A stretch of DNA of 64,000 nucleotides from an uncultured Blautia sp. (GTDB lineage Bacteria; Bacillota; Clostridia; Lachnospirales; Lachnospiraceae), in contig UQHF01000018.1 in assembly GCA_900540785.1 (NCBI GenBank), forward strand, positions 1-64,000. The letters run 5' to 3'. This document shows positions 24,594 through 32,829 of this stretch, piece by piece. The notes under the pieces are model-generated. The model was given only the letters and a program-made list of their open reading frames with translations, had not been told where the DNA came from and made no database searches. The translations under genes were made by a program, and so were the position numbers. Position 1 is the first letter of the stretch. Each line of letters begins with the position of its first letter.

Positions 24594-26440
24594 TTTGTCT
24601 GTTCCTCCTGTCTGCCTGTCAAGACTACGATTGTGCGGGGCGCTGCCGTTACTGTCTTTTTATATTCTTCCTCTGACGGAAGGAATTTCCCGCCCTCTTT
24701 TAAATCTCCGGTATCTGCCACCTTTTTCCAGGAATAGCCTTCCGGAAGATTGGGAAGAGCCAGGCTTCTTTCTTCCCAGTGGAAGTTATACCCCACATAA
24801 ATAAACTCGTCTTTCCCTTCCTCTTCATAAGCGCTGTAATACATCACCCCGAAAAGGCGGCTTGTATTTTCATAGCTTACATACCATGCCCGCTCTCCGT
24901 GGAAGGATATATCCGGAAACCCCTTTGCAAGGTAATCCGTTCCCTTTAATTCCTTCGGCATATGAAGAATTGGATGAGCAGCCCGAAAAGCAAGGGCATT
25001 TTTTACAAACTGAAGGAGAGAATCGTTTCTTTTTAAGCCCTTCCAATCGGTCCAGCCAACCGGATTATCCTGACACCAGGCATTGTTATTTCCATCCTGA
25101 GAATTTCCAGTCTCATCTCCTGCATAAATCATGGGGATTCCCTGACTTAAAATCATCATGAGAAAAGCGTTTCGCATCTGACGTTCCCGCATCTGGCGTA
25201 CAGCAAGCTTTCTTGTATTTCCCTCGATCCCACAATTCCAGGAATAATTATAGCTGCTGCCGTCCTCATTATTTTCTCCGTTTTCCTCATTATGTTTATA
25301 ATTGTAGCTTACAAGATCATGAAGAGTAAAGCCGTCCTGACATGTCATAAAATTTACCACTCCATGAAAACCGCTGTTTTTTCGTACATGCCAGAGAGCT
25401 CCCTCTGTCATTCCCTCATCGCTTTTTAAAAACCTGCGCATATCCTCAAGAAACGAACGGTTGTATTCCGCAAGAACACGTCGCTTTGGTTCTTTTCCCC
25501 CATAAAACCCTGAAAAGTCGTATCCTGTCATCATAATCTTTGTATCCGAAAGAATCCCGTCTCTTAAAATCAGCTCTGCAGGAACACCTTGTCCCTGGAT
25601 ATGAAAACCGTCTATATGATAATAAGTTTTCCAGAACTGCAGCGCGCGAAGGGCTGCAAAAGGATTTGTTTCTCCCGGAAAATAAAACTCCATAATACAT
25701 TCCATACCGGCTTTGTGAAGGATTTTTATAAAATCTCTTACCTCATTCTGCACCTTGTCCTCTGTGCAGTAGGCTCTTTTGGGAGAAAGATAATAGCCGG
25801 GGGCATATCCCCAGTAATTCACCCGCCCGTTTTCTTTTCTGTCTGTGATATATTCTTTTTCCCCCTCCTGCTTTGCCGGAGGAACTTCAAGAAATTCATA
25901 CGCCGGCATCAGCTCCAGAGTATTGACGCCAAGTTCCTTCCAGTAAGGGATCATTTCTGTAAGGCCGGCAAACGTGCCTTTTTTTCTTCCAAGATTTGGG
26001 GCAAGCTTTGTATAACCTCTTACATGGAGCTTATAAAGTACCATATTTTCATAGGAAATTCCCGGCGGTTTATCGCCCTCCCAGGAATATTTTTCTTCCG
26101 GAAGAAATCCGCAGCGCACTTTGTGCACATCTTCTGTCCTCTCCCCGAAATGCTTTTTTCCTCTGATACAGTAGGCAAAAGGATCCTGATATATTTTTCC
26201 GTCAATCTCATAATTATATTCATATGCTTCCCCGGAAATCCCTTTGACTTCCATCGCGCAGATTCTTCCCATTTTCTCTTCTTCCGGGAATGGAAGAATA
26301 TATTTGGGAGTCTTTCCTCCCTTTTTATAAAGAAGAAGTTTTACTGTTTCTCCTTCGGGTACATCAAGAGCAAAATTATATCCTTCTGCTGTGCGGTTTG
26401 CCCCCAGAAGAAAGGGATTTCCCTTCTCTGTCAACAACAT
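24590..26440 (-). CDS. GlgX/isoamylase-like GH13 protein lacking the catalytic residues
   Basis: The 616-residue protein has the layout of a glycogen debranching enzyme: N-terminal CBM48-like domain (about 1-110), GH13 barrel (about 130-500), C-terminal beta domain. GDETGNSQDGNNNAWCQDNP and DGFTLHDLVSYN are typical of the GlgX group. Region II reads IDGFHIQG where active members have VDGFRFDL, so the Arg and the nucleophile Asp are absent. Region III reads KIMMTGYDF rather than a form with the acid/base Glu, and region IV has QDG in place of HDG. It is probably not an active hydrolase. The ATG at 26440 with GGAGGGGG upstream is preferred over TTG at 26458. Confidence 0.75.
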   Translation of the reverse strand: MLLTEKGNPFLLGANRTAEGYNFALDVPEGETVKLLLYKKGGKTPKYILPFPEEEKMGRICAMEVKGISGEAYEYNYEIDGKIYQDPFAYCIRGKKHFGERTEDVHKVRCGFLPEEKYSWEGDKPPGISYENMVLYKLHVRGYTKLAPNLGRKKGTFAGLTEMIPYWKELGVNTLELMPAYEFLEVPPAKQEGEKEYITDRKENGRVNYWGYAPGYYLSPKRAYCTEDKVQNEVRDFIKILHKAGMECIMEFYFPGETNPFAALRALQFWKTYYHIDGFHIQGQGVPAELILRDGILSDTKIMMTGYDFSGFYGGKEPKRRVLAEYNRSFLEDMRRFLKSDEGMTEGALWHVRKNSGFHGVVNFMTCQDGFTLHDLVSYNYKHNEENGENNEDGSSYNYSWNCGIEGNTRKLAVRQMRERQMRNAFLMMILSQGIPMIYAGDETGNSQDGNNNAWCQDNPVGWTDWKGLKRNDSLLQFVKNALAFRAAHPILHMPKELKGTDYLAKGFPDISFHGERAWYVSYENTSRLFGVMYYSAYEEEGKDEFIYVGYNFHWEERSLALPNLPEGYSWKKVADTGDLKEGGKFLPSEEEYKKTVTAAPRTIVVLTGRQEEQTK

Positions 26441-26454
26441 ATTTCCCCCTCCTG

Positions 26455-27219
26455 TCAATCGTTTTCCATATTTATTGTAAGTTCTATCGGGCAGTGGTCT
26501 GAGCCCATAATCTCACTGTGTATCTTCGCATCGTCAAGCTTTGACGCAAGAGAAGGGGAAACGAGAAAATAGTCGATTCTCCAGCCTGCATTTTTCTCTC
26601 TTGCCTTAAACCGGTAAGACCACCAGGAATACGCGCCCTCAAGCTCCGGATAAAAATGTCGGAACGTATCCACAAAACCACTTTCCATCATCGTGGAAAA
26701 GCAGGTTCTCTCCTCATCTGTAAAGCCCGGATTATTTCTGTTTGTTTTCGGATTTTTAAGGTCAATATCTTTATGAGCCACATTCAAGTCTCCGCACACG
26801 ATCACAGGCTTTTTCTCCTGCAGATTTAAAAGGTAGGAAAGAAAATCTTTTTCCCACTGCATTCTGTATTCCAGACGGCGAAGCTCACTCTGAGAATTTG
26901 GCGTGTACACCGTAACCATGTAAAAATCATCAAATTCCAGGGTGATCACCCTGCCCTCTTTATCATGCTCTTCAATACCCATTCCGTAAAAAACAGAAAG
27001 AGGCTCTTGCTTTGTAAAAATGGCAGTTCCGGAATATCCTTTTCTGTTTGCGTAATTCCAGTACTGATAATATCCGGGCAGTTCCAGCTTTACCTGCCCC
27101 TGCTGACATTTTGTTTCCTGCAGACAGAAAATATCTGCGTCCAGTTCTTGAAAGCGCTCTTCAAAGCCTTTTGTAAGGCAGGCGCGGATTCCGTTTACAT
27201 TCCAGGAAATTAATTTCAT
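26455..27219 (-). CDS. xth: Exodeoxyribonuclease III
   Basis: This 254-residue enzyme is an AP endonuclease and 3'-5' exonuclease of base excision repair. Motifs of the EEP fold are visible: WNVNGIRA (6-13), QETKCQQGQ (about 34-42, with the metal-binding Glu), VCGDLNVAH (about 148-156) and the C-terminal GSDHCPI with the catalytic Asp-His pair. AAGGAGAATG precedes the ATG. It is followed 14 bp later by the GlgX-like gene. Confidence 0.97.
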   Translation of the reverse strand: MKLISWNVNGIRACLTKGFEERFQELDADIFCLQETKCQQGQVKLELPGYYQYWNYANRKGYSGTAIFTKQEPLSVFYGMGIEEHDKEGRVITLEFDDFYMVTVYTPNSQSELRRLEYRMQWEKDFLSYLLNLQEKKPVIVCGDLNVAHKDIDLKNPKTNRNNPGFTDEERTCFSTMMESGFVDTFRHFYPELEGAYSWWSYRFKAREKNAGWRIDYFLVSPSLASKLDDAKIHSEIMGSDHCPIELTINMEND

Positions 27220-27275
27220 CTATGTTCATTCTCCTTTATTTTAAATGTTGTAAAATATTGTGTTTTCGTACATAA

Positions 27276-27444
27276 GTGATTACACGGATTGTTTCGTGCT
27301 TTGCACTCTCACAATCCATTCCAAATTCGCATATCGTGAAGCTTACGCTCCACTTCCATGCTCATTTTTGGGGCGTGTCCCAAGGTCCTTCTCCCACCTC
27401 TGTGCAAGCACAGGTGGGTTCAGACCTTTTGACACTGTAATCAC
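27276..27444 (-). repeat. Structured intergenic repeat, copy 2 (reverse orientation)
   Basis: Terminal inverted repeats GTGATTACA (27276-27284) and TGTAATCAC (27436-27444) close the element, with the 4-mer ATAA outside each end (27272-27275 and 27445-27448). Inside are hairpin C, GGATTGT/ACAATCC (27286-27292 with 27311-27317) around GTGC TTT GCAC; hairpin B (27336-27353); and hairpin A, GTGTC/GACAC (27375-27379 with 27431-27435) enclosing CCCACC/GGTGGG (27393-27398 with 27413-27418). The reverse complement aligns with 9461-9630, and paired bases differ together in three of the stems. The element lies between divergent xth and the antiporter gene. Confidence 0.85.
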
Positions 27445-27490
27445 ATAAATATTCTACCATATTTTCTCCGCACAACAAATGTTTTTGTGG

Positions 27491-27496
27491 TATAAT
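27491..27496 (+). promoter_or_regulatory. Extended -10 promoter of the antiporter gene
   Basis: TATAAT preceded by TGG gives an extended -10 (TGGTATAAT). I see no good -35 box 17 bp upstream. The ATG at 27530 follows at a sensible distance. Confidence 0.6.
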
Positions 27497-27529
27497 TTAA
27501 GAAAATTATTTAGGAAAAGAGGAAAGAAA

Positions 27530-28699
27530 ATGGAAACTTATGAAATCTTTAAGGATCTTGCCATTATTCTGATTTCCGCAAAGCTCTGCGGTCTTCTCGC
27601 AGGCAAGCTCCACGCTCCCCAGGTTGTGGGCGAGATCATCGCCGGTCTTTTGATCGGTCCCAGTATTTTAGGACTGGTGCAGCAAAATGAGCTTATAAGC
27701 GGCATGGCAGAGATCGGCGTTGTACTTCTTATGTTTTTTGCCGGTCTTCAGACGAATCTTCGGGATCTGATGCGGACAGGCTGGAAAGCGCTTCTTATTG
27801 CCTGTGCCGGTGTATTTGTTCCCCTTGCAGGAGGTTATCTCCTCCACAGCGCTTATTACGGCTTTGCCCCAGGCGGCTCTTCTCAGTTTTATGCCTCTGT
27901 TTTTATCGGCGTCATCATGACAGCTACCTCAGTAAGTATTACCGTTGCCTCCCTTCAGGAGCTTGGATACCTGAAATCAGAAACAGGTACTACGATCATG
28001 AGCGCGGCTATTATTGATGATGTAATCGGCATCATTGTTCTTACTTTTGTTATTGGTATGAAGGATCCGTCCTCAAAACCATCTTCTGTTGTAATCAGCA
28101 CAGCTCTTTTCTTCCTGTGCGCGGTTCTTTTTGGAGTGATCATTTACAAGCTCTTCGCCATATTGGATAAACATTATCCTCATACAAGAAGAATTCCGAT
28201 TTTCGGTTTTGTTCTTGCCTTCGCTATGGCGTACATAGCCGAAAAATACTTCGGCATTGCAGATATTACAGGCGCTTATGTGGCAGGTATTGTCCTCTGC
28301 AGCATTGATGATTCCGAATACATTGCAAGAAAGGTGGACGTAAGTTCCTATATGCTGTTTGCCCCTATGTTTTTTGCAAGTATCGGTCTGAAAACAGATA
28401 TTGAAGATATGAGTTCTTCTCTTCTTGTTTTCTGTATCCTGTTTGTCATTGTAGCTTTGATCACAAAAATCATCGGCTGCGGTCTAATGTCCAAAATTCT
28501 CGGCTTCTCCACAGGAGACTCCCTGAAAATCGGCGTGGGAATGATGACAAGAGGAGAGGTCGCTCTTATTGTGGCACAGAAGGGGCTTTCTGTGGGAATG
28601 ATTGAATCCAAATACTTTACAGCCGTCATTCTCCTGATCCTTGTTTCTTCTATTATCACACCGATTATTTTGAAGCTTCTTTACAGAAAACACGCTTAA
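27530..28699 (+). CDS. Cation:proton antiporter, CPA2 family
   Basis: This 389-residue membrane protein has about 12 hydrophobic segments and the CPA2 (KefB/NapA-like) fold. The twin-Asp motif in the sixth span is visible in SAAIIDDVIGIIVL, and GEIIAGLLIGPSILG near residues 37-51 is the usual N-terminal signature. No C-terminal TrkA-N domain is present. It likely exchanges Na+ or K+ for protons. The frame opens at 27479, but the ATG at 27530 has AGAGGAAAG upstream and begins METYEIFKDL, so it is the chosen start. Confidence 0.9.
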   Translation: METYEIFKDLAIILISAKLCGLLAGKLHAPQVVGEIIAGLLIGPSILGLVQQNELISGMAEIGVVLLMFFAGLQTNLRDLMRTGWKALLIACAGVFVPLAGGYLLHSAYYGFAPGGSSQFYASVFIGVIMTATSVSITVASLQELGYLKSETGTTIMSAAIIDDVIGIIVLTFVIGMKDPSSKPSSVVISTALFFLCAVLFGVIIYKLFAILDKHYPHTRRIPIFGFVLAFAMAYIAEKYFGIADITGAYVAGIVLCSIDDSEYIARKVDVSSYMLFAPMFFASIGLKTDIEDMSSSLLVFCILFVIVALITKIIGCGLMSKILGFSTGDSLKIGVGMMTRGEVALIVAQKGLSVGMIESKYFTAVILLILVSSIITPIILKLLYRKHA

Positions 28700-28771
28700 T
28701 GCAGGAATTGTATTGCTTTCTCCAAATGCTTCTGTTACAATGTGCCTATAAAAGAAAGCGAGGATAAATTT

Positions 28772-29182
28772 ATGAGTGACGAATTATTTAACAACGGCGG
28801 CTGTGACCCAAGCGACTGCGCTTCCTGTCAGGCAGGCTGCAGCTCCTGCGGTTCTGATTTTGAAGAACACCGCACCATCACCCTTACTATGGACGATGAC
28901 ACAGAAGTAGAATGTGCGGTTCTTACCATATATCCGGTAAATCAGAAAGAGTATATCGCCCTCCTTCCTCTTGACGAGAACGGTCAGAGTGAGAGCGGCG
29001 AGGTTTATCTTTACACCTTCTCCCGTACAGAAAACGGAGACCCGATGCTTGCAAACATTGAAGACGACGCAGAGTATCAGGCGGCTGCCGAGGCATTTGA
29101 CGCTATTTTGGAAAATGCCAAAACAGTGGCAGAGGGCGGTCCTGAAGAGGAAGAATGGCTTCAGAACTGGCTTCAGAAATAA
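28772..29182 (+). CDS. DUF1292 protein with Cys-rich N-terminus
   Basis: The 136-residue protein has a DUF1292 domain (about 32-130; ITLTMDDDTEVECAVLTIYP at its start), an uncharacterised family common in Firmicutes. Residues 11-26 add five cysteines in a Cx4CxxCx3CxxC spacing (Cys11, 16, 19, 23, 26), which could hold a metal ion. The C-terminus is acidic. The frame opens at 28742, but the ATG at 28772 has GCGAGGA upstream and is preferred. A weak TTGCTT-17-TACAAT promoter may lie at 28713-28741. Function unknown. Confidence 0.8.
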   Translation: MSDELFNNGGCDPSDCASCQAGCSSCGSDFEEHRTITLTMDDDTEVECAVLTIYPVNQKEYIALLPLDENGQSESGEVYLYTFSRTENGDPMLANIEDDAEYQAAAEAFDAILENAKTVAEGGPEEEEWLQNWLQK

Positions 29183-29240
29183 CCCATTTCATAAATTTTC
29201 AAAAACAGGCCGTTTCGATTATTGGAGCTGTTGACAAATT

Positions 29241-29293
29241 AAAAAATACCTTCCATATGATATAATTCATATCGGATATGGGAGGTATTTTTT
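29241..29293. terminator. Bidirectional terminator at the left edge of the accessory block
   Basis: AAAAAATACCTTCCATAT (29241-29258) pairs with ATATGGGAGGTATTTTTT (29276-29293), 18 positions with one T-G wobble, and the loop holds a further GATAT/ATATC stem. Six T follow on each strand. It can end both the DUF1292 gene (plus) and the accessory operon (minus). Confidence 0.9.
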
Positions 29294-29320
29294 GACAAAA
29301 AATGATAATCAATACTTAAA

Positions 29321-31201
29321 TTAGCTAAAAATTTTTCTCGGTACTTCTTCGTCGTATATAGTTACTTTTTCTTTTATCAGTTGATCTACTACCTGACAAA
29401 TCGATTCTCTGAAGCTTTCCACATAAATATTTTCTTTAATCGCCAATGCATATTTTTTCATCTGTTCATTATCCAGTTCTTTTTCCGGTGTAAACATTGT
29501 CAAAATTGATATATTTAAGTTTCGACCAAATTTTTCACTTGAAAACAACATAGTCACACACCTGTTTCTCTCACTCTTAAACCGGAATATAAAAGGAGCT
29601 TCATATTCGACATTGGCAAGATTTAAAGCCTTTGCCGGTTCCCTGCTAAGAGTAATCTCGCCACCAAAATCTTTAACTAAATCAGAAAAAGCCTCTTCCA
29701 TCTGCTCCTGTGAAACTTCCTGTCCACTGGATAATGGTAACGTTTTTGTCCATTTTGACATCATTAATGAATATTCCAATGATTTATGCGTCATTTCCAG
29801 TTTTCTAAAGAACATATCATAAGCATCTCTATTCCATGTTTCAACAGAACTGTCAAATAAAAAGCCCTCCATATCTCCCACATCAAAGATTTTGATATTT
29901 GTATTTCCACCGCTTTCAAGGAAGCTAAGACGATCCTGATACTCTATTTCAAATTTCACTTTTTTATCAAAAAGCTGTCTTAATACTGCTCGCTCTAAAT
30001 CATAAAGCCCCATCCATGCCAGACCAGATGCCAGTAAAAATCCTTCTTCCGTACAGCCGATCTTGATAATCTCATTAATCCAATCTGTAATGCGTGCTTT
30101 TTCTTTACTTACAGTGTTTACTCCACCAACAGAATTTTTTGCATAAATTAATGCCAGCCAATGTTCCACATGAATATTTAACAGGCATTTTGGACTTTCA
30201 TTCTGATTATCATTTTTAGCCTGCGCGTATATCAGCTGTTCATATTTCCATGTAGTACAACTGTTATCAATTTTACATCTGGCAGTATAAGCATCAAAAA
30301 AAGAAGCAGCTTTATTAAACATATTCTGGTCAAATGGTTTTCTACTAGCAACACACCACATCAATTCCGCTGCATAATCAATAATATTAGACAACTCCGG
30401 ATTTATTTTTTCATAATATTCTCCTAAATCCCCCTCTAAATTAGTTATTATTATTTTTATTTTGTTAAATAATTCTTCTATTCTGTTTTCAATATTTATC
30501 CCATAACGTGGATTGCCTATTTCCAGAATACAATCCCCATATTGAATAAATTTTATATAGTGGACTTTATTTTCCGCTTTATTTAACAAGTCTTCCAGGG
30601 TATTAACTGCAGAATCAAATCTGCTATCCCCCTTATATGCACTACGAAGACATATCATTGTTCTAAGCATCATAGATAAGCAATAATGTCCCGGTTTATC
30701 AATATTTATATTAATAATATTTCTTAATTGATTGACATGTTCTGTCCACACTTTTAAAAAAGTATGTTCATATGGTCTTTCTTTCGATTCCTTTTTTTCT
30801 TTCTCTAGCTCCCAAATATGATTGTAAAAATTCGAAAGAGATTCTCTGTTGCAGTTACAATAAATTTCTCTAGCAATAGCGTCATAAAAACGATTAAGCT
30901 TATTACACCATAAATCATAATCTGAATCTAATACCTTATCTATTTCTTCAGCCTGTTTTCGTTTCTTTTCCTCCTCATCTTCTTCTTTCTTAAATATTCC
31001 TATAATCCCTCCAATTACCGCTCCTACAATAGCTAAAAATATCACCACAGAACCACTTATATGTGTAATACCTGAATTGCCACAGCTTATATAATAAAAT
31101 GCACATGTACACAACTCTAAACCTACAGATACTCCTACACCTATCATTGCTCCTAATATACATCCCGAAATAAAATAAAATATCATTTTTCTCTTTCGCA
31201 T
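29321..31201 (-). CDS. Two-TM membrane-anchored protein of unknown family
   Basis: The 626-residue protein begins RKRK, followed by two hydrophobic segments (about 6-33 and 50-70), a strongly charged linker (KKEEDEEEKKRKQAEE) and a large, mainly helical cytoplasmic part. I recognise no domain or catalytic motif. The Lgt-like gene overlaps its start: its TGA forms ATGA with the ATG at 31186, so the start may be either 31201 (AAGGAG directly before) or 31186. It is the last gene of the accessory operon and ends before the terminator at 29241-29293. It is AT-rich with many ATA and TTA codons, unlike its neighbours, which suggests transfer. Its role in the HerA-type system is unknown. Confidence 0.75.
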   Translation of the reverse strand: MRKRKMIFYFISGCILGAMIGVGVSVGLELCTCAFYYISCGNSGITHISGSVVIFLAIVGAVIGGIIGIFKKEEDEEEKKRKQAEEIDKVLDSDYDLWCNKLNRFYDAIAREIYCNCNRESLSNFYNHIWELEKEKKESKERPYEHTFLKVWTEHVNQLRNIININIDKPGHYCLSMMLRTMICLRSAYKGDSRFDSAVNTLEDLLNKAENKVHYIKFIQYGDCILEIGNPRYGINIENRIEELFNKIKIIITNLEGDLGEYYEKINPELSNIIDYAAELMWCVASRKPFDQNMFNKAASFFDAYTARCKIDNSCTTWKYEQLIYAQAKNDNQNESPKCLLNIHVEHWLALIYAKNSVGGVNTVSKEKARITDWINEIIKIGCTEEGFLLASGLAWMGLYDLERAVLRQLFDKKVKFEIEYQDRLSFLESGGNTNIKIFDVGDMEGFLFDSSVETWNRDAYDMFFRKLEMTHKSLEYSLMMSKWTKTLPLSSGQEVSQEQMEEAFSDLVKDFGGEITLSREPAKALNLANVEYEAPFIFRFKSERNRCVTMLFSSEKFGRNLNISILTMFTPEKELDNEQMKKYALAIKENIYVESFRESICQVVDQLIKEKVTIYDEEVPRKIFS

Positions 31202-31956
31202 CTCCTTCTAATTATTATTTTTAATATCATATAGCTTATAACCAATATACTGATTATCTGTGAAAATGAAATCATACCAAATTTTCCTCTCACTTCATCT
31301 CCTCTCCATATCTCAATTACGAATCGAAATATCGCGTATGAAAGCAAGTATATATTCAATAATTTTGGTATTACTATTTTGTTTTTTTCAGAATAGTGAT
31401 ATAATCCAAGCAAAAAACAAAACAGCATGAGTTCGAAAGCTGCTTCTATTAATTGAACAGGAATCCGCTTAACAATTTCCTGACTGTTATAGACTCTATA
31501 AGGAAATGCTATCCACGAATCACTTTTAACACCGTAACAGCAGCCCGCAAAGAAACAGCCGACTCTTCCAAAGCAGTGGAAAAGCGGAATCCCTATTGTC
31601 AAAATATCAGATAACTCTTCAAACTTCTGTCGTCTGATTTTGCATATAAGATATACCATTAATAACGCTCCAAACAAGCCTCCATAATATACAATTCCTG
31701 ATTGTCTTATACTTCCATGCAAATCAAACTTTCCATTTGTAGCCAAATTTCCAAGTCCTGTACTCAGAACTCCAAATGCTTTTCCTCCGATCATCATTCC
31801 CGGCAGAACCATAACGATATTAAATGTATATTTACGGACTAAATTCTTTTTAAACAAAAGATGATTCCACAAAAGAACAGATAATACCGCACCAATACAA
31901 GAAAAAATAATATAAGTTGGTATCTTTTCTCCATCTAAATATATGTATGGATACAT
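31183..31956 (-). CDS. Lgt-like (prolipoprotein diacylglyceryl transferase family) membrane protein
   Basis: The 257-residue protein has about seven hydrophobic segments and resembles Lgt in length and in two regions: YYGGLFGA (90-97), where Lgt has HGGL, and GRVGCFFAGCCYG (130-142), where Lgt has GRxGNFxN. The histidine and asparagine important in E. coli Lgt are therefore not kept, and a Cys-rich GCCYG replaces them, as in a divergent subgroup often annotated as Lgt. It may use a different lipid or acceptor, or may not be an acyltransferase. AGGTGGGG precedes the ATG. It overlaps the 626-residue gene by 19 bp and follows the 110-residue frame by 16 bp. It is not the housekeeping lgt by context. 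Confidence 0.75.
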   Translation of the reverse strand: MYPYIYLDGEKIPTYIIFSCIGAVLSVLLWNHLLFKKNLVRKYTFNIVMVLPGMMIGGKAFGVLSTGLGNLATNGKFDLHGSIRQSGIVYYGGLFGALLMVYLICKIRRQKFEELSDILTIGIPLFHCFGRVGCFFAGCCYGVKSDSWIAFPYRVYNSQEIVKRIPVQLIEAAFELMLFCFLLGLYHYSEKNKIVIPKLLNIYLLSYAIFRFVIEIWRGDEVRGKFGMISFSQIISILVISYMILKIIIRRRCEREK

Positions 31957-31972
31957 TTGTTATCCCCACCTG

Positions 31973-32305
31973 TTATTTATTATTCCGGGGATATGTATAT
32001 CTCCCGGATTTCTTTCTTTTTTCTTCCTCCAACAGCTCTGCTGACTCCATATGCTTTTCATATTGGGCGCTCATTACATCTTGAAGATCTCCTTCATCCG
32101 GAATCATAACATCAAAACTTTTCAAGGCATCTGTAAAATCAGAGGAAACTCTTTCTGAATACTGAATATAACTGCTTTCCAATGGATTCATTTCTTTTTC
32201 TACTGCATTCTGTATATTATCTGCACCACTGTAAAATTCAAATCCCCCAGTGATTAATTCAAATGCTGTAGTGGCTATCATTCCGCTTTTCATTAAGCGA
32301 TCCAT
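31973..32305 (-). CDS. Small helical protein, likely the continuation of the coiled-coil gene
   Basis: A 110-residue frame with a somewhat hydrophobic N-terminus (MIATTAFELITGGFEFYSG) and a charged helical C-terminus. It is in the same reading frame as the coiled-coil gene upstream, separated only by that gene's TGA and eight sense codons (REEKHSVI). No ribosome binding site lies at the right distance from the ATG at 32305; the nearest purine-rich stretch (GAAGAGAAG) is about 17 bases away. It is therefore best read either as the 3' part of a gene of about 280 codons interrupted by one nonsense codon, or as a product of readthrough or reinitiation. Function unknown. Confidence 0.6.
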   Translation of the reverse strand: MDRLMKSGMIATTAFELITGGFEFYSGADNIQNAVEKEMNPLESSYIQYSERVSSDFTDALKSFDVMIPDEGDLQDVMSAQYEKHMESAELLEEEKRKKSGRYTYPRNNK

Positions 32306-32329
32306 TATTACAGAATGTTTTTCTTCTCT

Positions 32330-32815
32330 TCATAAAAGACTTGCGCTTTTAGCCAGATTCTCTGATTCTTCACGAGCCTCTATTATAGTTTCCTTTAATT
32401 CCCCAAGCTGTTTTTCTTCATTTTCCAGTTCCCTCATCGAAGAATCCATTAATTCTCCCATATTAAAATGAGTTAATATAGATTTTTTATCTCTCAGACT
32501 CTCCTGTTTTTCTGCATTACTCTCGCTAACCTCCTGTACCTCCTGCATTTCTGCTTCATATTCTTTTGTTTTTTCTCCTACTTCATCACTTAACTCCTGT
32601 CCCTGCTCAGAAACATTCCTAAGTTCTGCATTTAAATCCTCTACACTTTTTTGCTTAGTCTCTTCCGATATATTGGCTCCTGATAATTCTGTTATTGCAG
32701 ATAAAAGCTCTTGTTTTGAAGTTTCAAGATTTTGAAATTCTTCCTTCTTCTCCCCTACTTCCTTCTGTAACTCCGTAATTTTTTGCTTAGATTTCTCAAT
32801 TGAAAACCCTGCCAT
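32330..32815 (-). CDS. Coiled-coil protein, frame ends at an in-frame TGA
   Basis: A 161-residue, highly charged protein that is nearly all coiled coil (heptads rich in E, K, Q, L from residue 4 to about 155; for example KQKITELQKEVGEKKEEFQN). The frame opens at 32845, but the ATG at 32815 with AAGGAGAAA upstream is the start. It begins 14 bp after the ATPase stop. Its TGA at 32330-32332 is followed in the same frame by the 110-residue ORF, so the true product may be longer. A structural or tethering role next to the ATPase is inferred only from context. Confidence 0.7.
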   Translation of the reverse strand: MAGFSIEKSKQKITELQKEVGEKKEEFQNLETSKQELLSAITELSGANISEETKQKSVEDLNAELRNVSEQGQELSDEVGEKTKEYEAEMQEVQEVSESNAEKQESLRDKKSILTHFNMGELMDSSMRELENEEKQLGELKETIIEAREESENLAKSASLL

Positions 32816-32829
32816 ATTTTTCTCCTTCC

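Noticed and set aside
27429..27457. TTGACA at the edge of repeat copy 2 as -35 for the antiporter
   Set aside because: No acceptable -10 is found 15-18 bp downstream; the extended -10 at 27491 is the better promoter.
29231..29264. TTGACA plus TATGAT/TATAAT as a promoter
   Set aside because: The spacing is 19 or 24 bp, there is no gene downstream on the plus strand, and the -10 candidates belong to the terminator loop.
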